Shown one piece after another: positions 10,515-20,110 of a stretch of 64,000 nucleotides of DNA; position 1 is the stretch's first letter; each line of letters opens with the position of its first letter. Under the pieces are notes generated by a model that made no database searches, had not been told where the DNA came from, and saw nothing but the letters and a program-made list of their open reading frames with translations. The position numbers and the translations under genes are program-made. Origin of the DNA: Linanthus parryae. Taxonomy: Eukaryota > Streptophyta > Magnoliopsida > Ericales > Polemoniaceae. The stretch spans positions 55,837,665-55,901,664 of the forward strand of contig JALGPY010000010.1 in NCBI GenBank assembly GCA_023055425.1, written 5' to 3'.

Positions 10515-13170
10515 ATGAAACATCCACCTTCAAGAACCTCAAATTTGCTCATAATGTCTTCGGACCAAGCCATTCGTCACGAAGACCAGTCTCCCTCCCA
10601 TGAGGAGACCTCAGGGGAGGACGGACTGCTCAAAACCACTCCCAACACTGGGGCTTCGATTGTCGCTGAGGGAGAACCCTCCTTGGAGTCCCTCCAAGCT
10701 ACAATACAGAAACAAGCCCGAGCCATGGAAGCTCAATCTGAGCAAATTGCTAAGATCATGGCAATTCTGGGAAAGGTAGCCAGAACGTCGTCCCAGGGGC
10801 TTCTGCCTCATTGCTGTCAACTTCACTTACCCCACCAGGGATAGTGTCCACATCAATAGGCACCTCGATAGTTCATGTCTCTGCTGTCCAGGTTTCTCTT
10901 TCAGGAGGCCCGGCGAGCCAGAATCCACCATTCTCATCAGGCTCGTCCCTGATGACAGCAGGGAGCCCCACTGCATATCCTGCATCATCTCTGTATGCAA
11001 GCGGAGCCCTAGGAAGGCATGGGCCTCTACATCCGCCTCGTTACAACCCCAGTATGCCCTACATTCCGGGCTTTGGGCCAACAACTCCATATTACGGAGG
11101 AACACCCGCTAGTATGGCGGCTCTTGAACAAAGGATTGACAATATCATCACCAACCCTAGTTTTGCATCCACTCTCATCCCCAAGGTAGACAACATGCCT
11201 CCCATTCCGCAGGATGTTTATCTGATGCCGAACCCCGCAGGATACAAAGCGCCTAAGTGGGACAAGTTTGATGAGGTCAGTGGGAACGCCCACGAGCACG
11301 TGATGAGGTTCATGGACATGATTGGCCCGTACGCAGCTGATAGTCGGTTACTAATGCGCGAATTTCCCAAATCTCTGGGAACGGTCGCATACAAGTAGTA
11401 TAGAGATCTCGAAGCGGGATCTGTCAAGAAACGGGATGAAATGGTAAAGAAATTCTATACGAAATTCTTCCAGATGGATGAACGTGTCACCACCATTCAT
11501 CTCTCCCGAATGTACCAAAAGCCTGACGAGGAAGGCGTCACCTTCATCAAGAAATTCAGGTCCAGGTCCTTGGAGTGCAGCGACGAATTCTTGGAGGGCC
11601 GTTTGGTCGAAATATGCCTGCAAGGCATGCGCGACGAGTACAAAGGTATGTAATTAACTTGAACATGCCCACTTTCTCGAAGTTGATTGACTGCACCAGG
11701 AACGTTGAGCCCCTGGTAGAAAGGATGCGGAAGAGACGCGCTAGCGAGCATACACCAACGAATCCCAGCTACAAGGTCGGAACGTTCGGTTACCAGCGGC
11801 CACGAGACACCAACGTCCTTGCAGTTCCGCCATCCAGTAAGCAACAACGACCCGAGCCACAGGAGGTGCCGCCACTACCCTGCTCAATCGAGGATGCGAT
11901 TGATCTCTGTAAAAGATGGCGGAAGGACGGAATATTGCCACCCTTTGAGCGCAAACCTACAGGAGAGCAATTCAGAAACCCCAGGTGGTGCGAGTGTCAC
12001 GGCCAAGTGTCACACCCAACGCTGGAGTGCAAAAAGCTCAGATGGATGGTGGACAGAAAAATAGAGGAGGGCCAGCTGTTCATAGACAAGCCGACCAAAG
12101 ATGTGCGTAATAATCCCCTGCCGTCTCATGCGAGGAAGGAACCCAAAGGGAAGGAGGTCACTATGATCTCGATAACCGACATGGAGGAGGTCGTAGAAAA
12201 AGAAGTCCCGGTAGTCGCGGAGATCCATGAAGAGGAGGATTACGGTATTGACATGGAGGATTCGCGAGCTGAGCGAATGAAGAATTCTGCCAAATTTGCT
12301 AAGTTCTTTGATGAAATGGGCTTCTCACCCGACTGTAGGCACGAAATGACCAAGGCCATCCTTAGAGCGGCAGAGGACTATGGGGAAGAGCTAGTGAGCT
12401 CGGACGGCAGGATTGTTAGGGTCGTTCGGCCGGAGGGACCCATCATGACATTTGATGAGTCTGATAAGAAGACTAGCGCGAACCATCAGAGACCACTGTA
12501 CGTGACGGCTTCCATCAACCATGTGGATTTTAAAAGGGCATTCGTGGACGGCGGAACCGCGGTGAACGTTATTCCCCTTAGCACCCTGGAGACGACGGGG
12601 ATCCCCAAGCACAATATAGTTAGAAAGCCATCGCCGCTCACAGGCTTTGGCAGCGATTCCACGATGACCCTGGGGTGGATTCGCTTGGGTACCCAAATTG
12701 GTAAGATTAGCTGTTCTGGCAAGTTTAACGTTATCAAAGCCAACACGACTTACCACATGATCATTGGGCGCGCGTGGATTCACCGCTTCGACGTTGTGCC
12801 CTCGACAGCTCATCAGGTGATGAAGGCCATCTGGAAAAAGAGGGTGGTTACGATACCTGCTTCCGTGAATCCTTTCAATCTGGAGGAGGTGCACTTATCC
12901 AAGGCGGTATGGTTCACAGAGTAGGAGGACAGGCCTCTTCTAGCCCCATCCCGGGCAGTGCCTCTGCCCAGATGGGAGGACATTAAAGATCATTCACCCG
13001 CAGGAGTAATGGTGACATTGGAGGAAGCAGAAGAAAAGCAGCCCATGAGGACGGAGACCTCCGAAGTATCCAAAAACATCTACACCTTAAAGAGGTTTAT
13101 CAAACATGATGAAGATGGCAGACAGGTGGGAAGTTTCTACTCCAACGAAAAAAAATGTTACCTCATCTAG
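10515..13170 (+). pseudogene. Gypsy gag-protease polyprotein (broken)
   Basis: Four open blocks in succession: 10515-10844 (acidic N-terminus), 10811-11398 (Pro/Ser-rich linker, then PKWDKFDEVSGNAHEHV, the start of the retrotransposon gag core), 11401-11653 (rest of the core: VKKFYTKFFQMDERVT, FIKKFRSRSLEC), and 11656-12924. The last holds a zinc-knuckle relic (WCECHGQVSHPTLECKKL) and a retropepsin domain with FVDGGTAVNVIP, where a D-G-G replaces the usual D-S/T-G. A downstream frame to 13170 reads a post-protease linker. Stops at 11398 and 11653 and a frameshift near 10820 break it. It ends where RT should begin. Confidence 0.8.
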
Positions 13171-13261
13171 AAGAACTTTAAAGGTGCGTTCTTGTGATCA
13201 ACTGTTGGATACAATATTTATTTATCAATTGGTCTTGTTTATCCGTACTTGTTACAACCAG

Positions 13262-13800
13262 TTCAAGGCGTATCTCATATGGTAGCGGCTAAACGCGATC
13301 AAAGCCTATCTTCTAAGATAGCACGAAGCCTACCTCATACGGTAGCAGCCAAACGCGATCAAAGCCTATCTGCTAGGATAGCACAAAGCCTATCTCATAT
13401 GATAGCAGCCACACGCGAATAAAGCCTTTTTGCTAAGATAGCACAAGCCTACCTAATATGGTAGCAGCCAAACGCGAGCAAAGCCTATCTGCTAGGATAG
13501 CACAAAGCTTATCTCATATGATAGCAGCCAACGCGAATAAAGCCTATCTGCTAAGATAGCACAAGCCTACCTCATATGGTAGCAACCAAACGCGATCAAA
13601 GCCTATCTCCTAAGATAGCCTAAGCCTACCTCATATGGTAGCAGCCAAACTTTTCTGATAACTGAAGCCTATCTCACATGATAGCAGTTAAACTAAGGCC
13701 TATCTCATAAGATAGCAGCCAAACATAGTCAGAACCCATCTACTGGGATGGCAATAGAAAGTTCAAGGTCTATCTCATATGATAACAACAACAATTTATG
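13262..13800 (+). repeat. Tandem array of about 17 short hairpins
   Basis: A dimeric unit of 58-59 bp repeats (starts near 13330, 13388, 13447, 13506, 13564, 13623). Each half is an inverted repeat of the form CTATC-6 nt-GATAG or CTACC-6 nt-GGTAG. One unit at 13736 has CCATC paired with GATGG, so stem bases change together. Halves alternate between spacers AGCCAAACGCGATC and CACAA. Stray units occur at about 13930, 13975, 14862, 14884 and 14922. Such 3' UTR arrays in Tat-type elements are known sources of satellite DNA. Confidence 0.9.
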
Positions 13801-14100
13801 CCATACAGAATCTGTCTCCCAGAAAGGCAGAGTTGAAAACCTATTCGACTTGATAGTATGCAAAAAGGCAACGCGCAAAACCAGCAAACACAAACATAGT
13901 ATGAATATGCGAATGGAAGCAAAAATACAAGTCTATCTTATTAGATGAAACAACCAAAAGGGCTAGGTACAATTTATCTGTCTAGATAGCAGCAGAAAAA
14001 AAATTCCCAAAAATGGCGCAATGAAGCATATTCCTACGCTAAAAAACCTAGTTTAAGGGCCTAACTATGGAAAGCTCGTCGTCATCGTCGACGTCCTCGA
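13801..14100. other. Non-coding stretch with an 8-bp-stem hairpin
   Basis: No coding sequence is recognised. The degenerate end of the hairpin array runs to about 13990. A clean inverted repeat, TCTCGCCG...CGGCGAGA with a 5-nt loop, lies at 14113-14133, just past this stretch. Confidence 0.6.
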
Positions 14101-14442
14101 CTAAAACAAAACTCTCGCCGTACTACGGCGAGATGCCAGATGAACTTCAAGGAATAGATGAGGGAAACAGCTTTGGGAATAAATCCCGTTTGCCGCCCTC
14201 GCATCCGAGTATTGGTGGCAAATAGTTCTCCAACAGAGAGCCAACAGGGCAACACCCCGATCACTACGCTTCAATTCAAGATTCAGTGAAGGGAAATAAT
14301 TTTCCGGAAACCCACCGGGGGTGGTACCTGCGAACATGGTAAAGGAAAAGACGCCTTCTTTCTGATGAAGAAGGCTACGCTGCCGATTCTCATGAAGGCT
14401 GGACAAATCAGAGGTCTTGGCTGGCGAACCCTTGGGAGACAT
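14101..14442 (-). pseudogene. Minus-strand ORF of unknown function with upstream TATA
   Basis: A 113-residue frame starts MSPKGSPAKTSDLSS. On the minus strand a TATATAA box (plus 14541-14547) sits about 100 bp upstream of its ATG and is followed by a CT-rich leader, as in a plant core promoter. It is not recognised. It lies in the 3' part of a gypsy element of the kind known to carry antisense ORFs, so it may be one, or the leader may serve a longer decayed frame. A neighbouring frame over the same bases also reads plausibly, suggesting a frameshift. Confidence 0.3.
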
Positions 14443-14540
14443 TCCTATAGCCCAACATAACTCTATGGGTCCATGGAATTGGAACTCAGGTGGATGAAAG
14501 AACAGAGGAATGCAGAAAAGAATATGGGGAGAAGAAATCT

Positions 14541-14547
14541 TTATATA
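14541..14547 (-). promoter_or_regulatory. TATA box of a minus-strand transcript
   Basis: The minus strand reads TATATAA, preceded by GGCCC and followed by a pyrimidine-rich leader and an ATG at 14442. No further upstream elements are identified. Confidence 0.4.
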
Positions 14548-15208
14548 GGGCCAAAGGAAGACTTTTCAGTTGCCAGTAACGCCTCGAGAACCGGACGAGA
14601 ACCAATGGTATTACTAAAGTATTTGGCGGTATAGTAACCCAAGGTAATAATGATGGGATAGTCTACTATGGGGCAGTCATGCCTTATCAAGACGCCACGC
14701 TGGCACGACGATCCATACAGTCATGATGGTTTCTAGGAATTTGAACCATCATCAAGGCATTGAATATTGAGACCTTTTCAAGGTACGACGGACAGTGACG
14801 TGCACGCGCCAACTTATTTGCTTGAACCAAAAAGGTGAAATATCAAGTAAAAGTATAAGCCTATATCATAAGATAGCAGCAATACTATCTCATAAGATAG
14901 CAGCACGTGCAAAATGATGTGTAAGCCTATCTCATAGGATAGCAGTCTACGCTGATTACGCGAAGTTTACTATATTTGGTTTGACCAGGGCAATGGCAAG
15001 GACCATATTTACCTGCAAAATACAAGGCACAAGAAACCTTGCAGTTATGTAAAAAAAGACATAGCATGTAAAAGGAGGTGTACCATAAAAGCCGCGTGGG
15101 AACACACACACACTACAGACAGTTTTCACGTATTCAAAACATTCAAGCATCTAGGGTACAAAGAAAGAATATCAAAATCTATAATGACGGATCAACAGGA
15201 CTACTGTC
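14548..15208. other. Non-coding spacer with stray hairpin units
   Basis: No protein is recognised. Three units of the 13.3-kb hairpin family recur at 14862-14945 (CTATC...GATAG), 1 kb from the main array. The minus strand at 14930-15150 could be the 3' untranslated part of the coiled-coil frame that ends at 15209. Confidence 0.5.
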
Positions 15209-16012
15209 TCATTCTTTAAAGAAATCTTTCAAGAGGGAGTCTTTCGCGGATAGCTTGAGCGAGTTTGCTGCGAGTTCTGCAATGCGAGCTTTCGTCTCTT
15301 CATAATGCTTCAAGGCAACTTCATACTCCCGGGCCATCTGTTCATACGCCTCCCTGCGAGCGTTAAGGTTTATTGTCTCCTCTCTGAAAGAAGTATACTC
15401 AGCTCCAAGACTGGCAGAATTGCGATCTTTGATTACTCTTTGCACGAGGAAGTCCAAATCCAGTCGACCCGCCGCAGTCTCTTAAAGCCTCTGAACAAGC
15501 GCGAGAAGAACTTGAGCGCTAGCAGCTTTGGTACCTTCAGGGGTGGTCTTATACAATCTTTGCAAGAGAGCAGCCATCTCTCTGAAAAGATTCCCTCTGT
15601 CTTCCAATGCCAGCTCCAGCACTCGAGAAAACGAAGCAGGAAAGGTCACTCACACCTTCATTAGCCATTCCAAACAGGCTTGGTCGATATTTGCGCATAG
15701 AGGCAATACAAAAAAATCAGAGAAATGCAAACCTAAGATTCGGGGTATTAAGGAGAAAAAAATGAGCTTACTAGTCCCTTCGACGATCTGTTGAAGAGGA
15801 GCAACAGATACTGCTACCTGCATGCCGGCTTGAATTTTCTCGACCAACTTTTGATCCTCCCTTACCTCGTGTGCAAAGTACGACTCAAGCATTATAAAAT
15901 TCCTCGCGGGTACGACAGGGTTTGCAGCCTAGGAGCCCCACACTTCAAAGGGATTATCAGAAAAGAGAGAGTCCAGATCAAAGCCTCCCGTAGGATCTTC
16001 GATCCTCGCCAT
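15209..16012 (-). pseudogene. Minus-strand coiled-coil protein, decayed
   Basis: One minus-strand frame runs from an ATG at 16012 (MARIEDPTGGFDLDSL) to a stop at 15209 (268 codons), broken by stops near 15934, 15650 and 15484. The part at 15655-15815 has GTAAG-like donor context and could be an intron, which would remove one stop. The C-terminal third (NLNARREAYEQMAREYEV, HYEETKARIAELAANSL) is an amphipathic coiled coil. I do not recognise the family. Two origins are possible: an antisense ORF of the gag-protease gypsy element, or the sense ORF of a minus-strand element whose LTR is at about 19.6-19.9 kb beyond the LINE. Confidence 0.45.
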
Positions 16013-16084
16013 ACCTGGTGCAAGGGGTGGACTCAAATTGGCATAACAGTTTTAAATAGCTAGTTAAATTCGAATAATAACCAT

Positions 16085-16101
16085 TACCATAAACAAAAAT
16101 T
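16085..16101 (+). repeat. LINE target-site duplication, left copy
   Basis: Matches 19454-19470 at 15 of 17 positions. Confidence 0.8.
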
Positions 16102-19100
16102 GGGTCCTAGGGGGCCAATCAGTCAAAGAAAAGTTTAGTTTCTGTGCGAGTGGGCTGCAAGCTTGGAGTAGGAATAATGTGGGACAACTGAGAAAGAAGA
16201 TTAAAGTACAGAAGAAGGAGATTGCTAAGCTACAGAATAGACGCCAGTGTGGTCAAGTGAGTCACCTACTGAGGCAAGCTAAAGCATCCCTCAACAAACT
16301 TCTTCAACAGGAGGAAGATATCTGGCATCAACGATCACGGGTTCAATGGCTTAAAAGCGGGGACAAAAATACGAAGTACTTCCACAGGAAGGCATCTGCC
16401 CGAAAAGCCCGAAACACTATCAAAGGACTTGAAGAGGGTAATGGCCAATGGTGGACTGATGACCAGTCTATTATTCAGGTTCTATCTAATCACTTTGAGA
16501 ATCTTTTCGAATCTTCTAACCCGTCCAATACTGATATTGAAGAAATGTAAATATTTATTACTAGTGGTATTTCAGCGGAACAACGGTATTTTATGGAAGC
16601 CCCGTACACCATTGATGAGGTAACCAAGAGCCTAATGCAGATGAGTTCGTCTAAATCTCCCGGGGTAGACGGTTTTCCAGCCTTGTTTTTCCAGAAGAAT
16701 TGGAGTTTTTTAAAAGAGGATGTGGGGCTGCATTCTTCATATCTTAAACGGCAACAAAAGTGTGGCTGATTTCAACCACACAATCTTAGACTTAATCCCC
16801 AAGGTTAAGCAAGTCTGAAACCCTGCGAATTTATGACCCATTAGCCTATGTACTGTGATTTATAAAATGGTCACTAAAACTATGGCTAATAGGTTGAAAA
16901 AGTGCTGCCCTTTGTGATCTAAGAAAGTCAATCGGCTTTTGTCCCCAGAAGGCTTATTACTGACAACATTATTTCAGCCTTCGATATTCTACATACCATG
17001 AGGAAGAGAGTGAAGGGAAAGGAGGGTGTCCTAGCGCTCAAAACGGACATTAGCAAAGCCTACGACCGTGGCGAATGGAGCTTCCTAACCCAAGTCATGC
17101 AAAAACTGGGTTTCGGGCCCAAATGGGTTAGTCTAGTCTTTGATTGTATTTCTACTACCTTGTTTTCCTTCTCTTTTAATGGACAGGTAGTTTGACATAT
17201 AATACCCAAGCGTGGGCTTCGTCAAGGTTGTCCCATCTCACCGTATTTGTTCCTATTTTGCGGTGAAGCGCTCTCTCGTGCACTCACGTGTTTGCTCTCT
17301 AGTACAACAATTACAGGTGATGCTTTGTCCAGAGGGGGCCCTCACGTTTCCCACCTCTTCTTTGCGGATGACAGATTATTATTTACAAAAGCAAATACAA
17401 GTGAGGTTCTAGCCTTATCAAATATTTTACACAGTTATGAAAGAGCTACCGGGCAACAGATAAGCTTGAACAAGTCCTCAGTGGTCTTCTCCAGTAATGT
17501 TCCTAATGAGAGAGCTATCGAGTTGAGCGATATTCTTGGAGTCAAAAGAGACCAGCTGCACGACAAGTATCTCGGGCTCCCTACAAAGCTAGGAAGGAGA
17601 AAATGTCAAGCTTTCATAGTATTCCAGTCCGTATTCAAGCTAATACCAAAAATTGGAAAGAAAAATTTCTTTCGCCGACTGGAAAAGAAACTTTGATAAA
17701 ATATGTTCTTGAATCTATCCCAACTTATGCTATGAGCGTGTTTAAATTACCTGTTAACCTTTGCAAAAAGGTGGAATCGGAGATGGCACGTTTCTGGTGG
17801 GGCTCGGACGAGAACAAACGCATAATCATTTGGATTTCTTGGGAAAGATTGAAGAAGCACAAGTCAGAAGGTGGGATTGGGTTTCACCATTTACAGAAAT
17901 TCAACGCAGCTTTATTGGAAAAACAGATTTGGCGTATTTTAACAAAAATTCCCCGCCACAAATATTACAGGGATACGGGCTTAAGGAAAGCAGTGCTAAA
18001 ACAAAAGAGTTCTTATCTGTGGAGGAGCCTGATGTCTAGCAAACAATTCGTTTTCAGTGGTTTCAGGTGGAGACTTGGAAATGGTCAAAACCTGGATGCC
18101 TTTCGAGACCCTTGGCTCTTCGTTCCCTTTAAATTCCGGCCAATCACTCCAAATAGTTCAAATTTTCAGGTACGGGTGGCAGATCTGATGACTGAGGACA
18201 GAAAATGGAACGAAATCAAACTCAAAGAGGGATGAAGATATATCTGAGATTAAAAGAGTTTCAATACCTTCCTCTGATATCCCAAACAGGCTCATCTGGA
18301 ATTATTCTGACCATGGAAACTACACCGTCAAGGCGGCATTTGACTTCTGTTACAGCAAGAGGAAGCCCGGAATGGTAGCCAACATGGTGGGTGTTCGGAG
18401 TTGACCACTGATTGGTAGAAGATCTTTTGGAACCAACATATTCACAAAAGAATCCTCTTTACGTCCTAAAGAGCTATGAATCGCGGTCTCCCTGTCAGAT
18501 CCAATCTAAATCAGAGAGGTATTTCTGTCGAAGACACTTGCCCTTTTTGCAACAAAGAAAAATACACAGAAACTCACACATTTTTTTTCTGTCCATTTGC
18601 AAAAAAAATGTTGGGAGATGCTGCTATGGGATGGGTATCACAGAAACATGAAAGGACCCTTTCAAAACTGGTTTTCTCAAGCTTTTATCAAATCAAACAC
18701 CAAAGAAAGGAAATGGATGTGTGTTATAATTGATACAATTTGGAGGTCAATAAGCGATTTGGTTTTCAAAAATAAGAAGAAATCTCCCTCTCAAGTGGTG
18801 AACAAAGTCAGATCGGTCTTCTACGAGTTCGATTCCCACATGCATGGTGAGGAAAGCTCAGACCCTGCTCAGATCTGTCATCCTACGAAGGTGGAAACCA
18901 GAAAAGCTCCGCCGGAGACATGGTTTCGCATCAATACAGAAGCTGCTTGGACCACGAAGGAGAGAAAAGCAGCAACTAGCGTCGTCATCAGAGATGCTTC
19001 TGGCATCTTCATCGCCGGACGCTCCTCCCCGACACTGTTCACAACTTCAGCTAAAGCAGCGGAAGCAGAGGCGATGTTAGAGGGGGTTAAAATGGCAATA

Positions 19101-19453
19101 GAGCTCAACCTGAAGAGAGTATGGATTGAAACCGATAACCTCTGTCTCTCTCTCTCTCTAGAGAGATGAAAGAGGAAAGTGAAGAGAAGGAGACAGACGT
19201 TTCCTAAGTAATGAGGTGCATCGAAGAGAGTAAGAGCCTTCTCAAAAATATGGAAGCCCACGTGGTGCATTATGTCCCTCGGAAATGGAATATACCAGCG
19301 CATATTTTTGCAAAGAAGGGGATTGGGCTAGAGTGCAACATCTCTTGGTTTGATCAGGCCCGTTTGAGGGCTACTGATAGTTTGTATTCAGATTTTATGG
19401 GCCTTCTTTAAGCCCAGCCTGTTTAATCGAAATGATTTTCTTCCAAAAAAAAT
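16102..19453 (+). mobile_element. L1-type LINE, 5'-truncated, with target-site duplication
   Basis: A plus-strand non-LTR retrotransposon ending in a short A-tract (19445-19452). A 17-bp flanking duplication, TACCATAAACAAAAATT (16085-16101) and TGCCATAAGCAAAAATT (19454-19470), differs at two bases. It bounds the insertion and shows it is not recent. The endonuclease and ORF1 are missing; the copy begins in the linker before reverse transcriptase. Confidence 0.9.
16179..19411 (+). pseudogene. LINE ORF2: RT, zinc-binding region, RNase H
   Basis: The order is the linker after the lost endonuclease (WLKSGDKNTKYFHRKAS, 16340-16400), reverse transcriptase (ALKTDISKAYDRGEW at about 17035; the FADD box in HLFFADDRLLF at about 17360), the RT C-terminal region (SEMARFWWGS, GGIGFHHLQKFN, 17780-17920), a zinc-binding segment (CPFCNKEKYTETHTFFFCPF, about 18540-18600), and plant-type RNase H (VVIRDASGIFIAGRSS, EAEAMLEGVKMAIE, IETDN, about 18980-19140), with its tail at 19211-19411 (HYVPRKWNIPAHIFAK). 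Many frameshifts and stops. RNase H at the ORF2 end is typical of plant L1 lineages. Confidence 0.9.
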
Positions 19454-19470
19454 TGCCATAAGCAAAAATT
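19454..19470 (+). repeat. LINE target-site duplication, right copy
   Basis: Follows the A-tract directly; the partner is at 16085-16101. Confidence 0.8.
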
Positions 19471-20110
19471 CCTGTTTCCTATGATGTTACGGGGTACTAA
19501 ACCATACAAATAAGAAAACGAAACCAGCCTATCGAGGCGTGGTGGATTGAAAACCCACACAGGTCCGTTCCCGCTAATTAGACACCTCGTCCAACTAACC
19601 CATACTGATACAACCAGTATCGTTGATGAGGCCACGTAGCAAGCTACGGTGTAATCTAAAACTACTAAACGATAATAAACGAAATAACCAAAGAAAACAA
19701 TTCTTATTCTCATGCTTAAAACTGAACAACTACAGTGTTTAAATAGACTCTAAACCCTAACTAGGCAGTCTGACCTAACGGGCTTGGCCCGACGTACTAA
19801 CTAATTGAATAAACGACTGAGTAAATAAATAAACTAATTAGTAAATAATAATAATTTAAGTAAATAAATGAATAATATTGTTGGTGATATGATTAACCCG
19901 TATCACATACTTAGACAACTGTGTGTGCAGTTTAGTTTTAAAAGATAATTTCGGAGGGCAATTTCGATTTTTTAGATCCAATTATATGGTAATTTAAGAT
20001 TCATGAGAAAAAACGAATTTCTTTTTCGGAGAAGAAGAAAAAAATGATATTCAATATTCTGTTCAAAGGAGTGAAATTTATCCTTCTATCAGATCTCAAT
20101 GATTAGTTTC
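19471..20110 (-). other. LTR-like remnant and gene 3' flank
   Basis: On the minus strand, TGTGATACGGGTTAATC (from 19908) could start an LTR. It is followed by TATTTAAACACTG (about 19740), a polyadenylation-like region and, near 19600-19625, TTGTATCAG resembling a primer site. No partner LTR was found in the window, so this is tentative. 19910-20110 is the 3' flank of the neprosin-family gene; no AATAAA signal is obvious. Confidence 0.3.

Larger units (their letters stand above)
9890..16101 (+). mobile_element. Gypsy (Tat-like) element with gag-protease only
   Basis: The layout on the plus strand is an LTR/leader (about 9890-10514), gag and protease (10515-13170), a tandem hairpin array (13262-13800), non-coding DNA and minus-strand ORFs to about 16012. 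RT, RNase H and integrase are not found in the space where they should be, so the element is non-autonomous. Tandem arrays in the 3' untranslated region and antisense ORFs are described traits of the Tat/Ogre/Retand/Grande group, so I infer that lineage. No 3' LTR matching 9890-10514 was found. The right limit is set only by the LINE insertion. Confidence 0.55.

Noticed and set aside
13262..13800. Regularly spaced repeats that might suggest a CRISPR-like array
   Set aside because: The repeats are adjacent hairpins with short shared linkers, not unique spacers, and they lie inside a plant retrotransposon.
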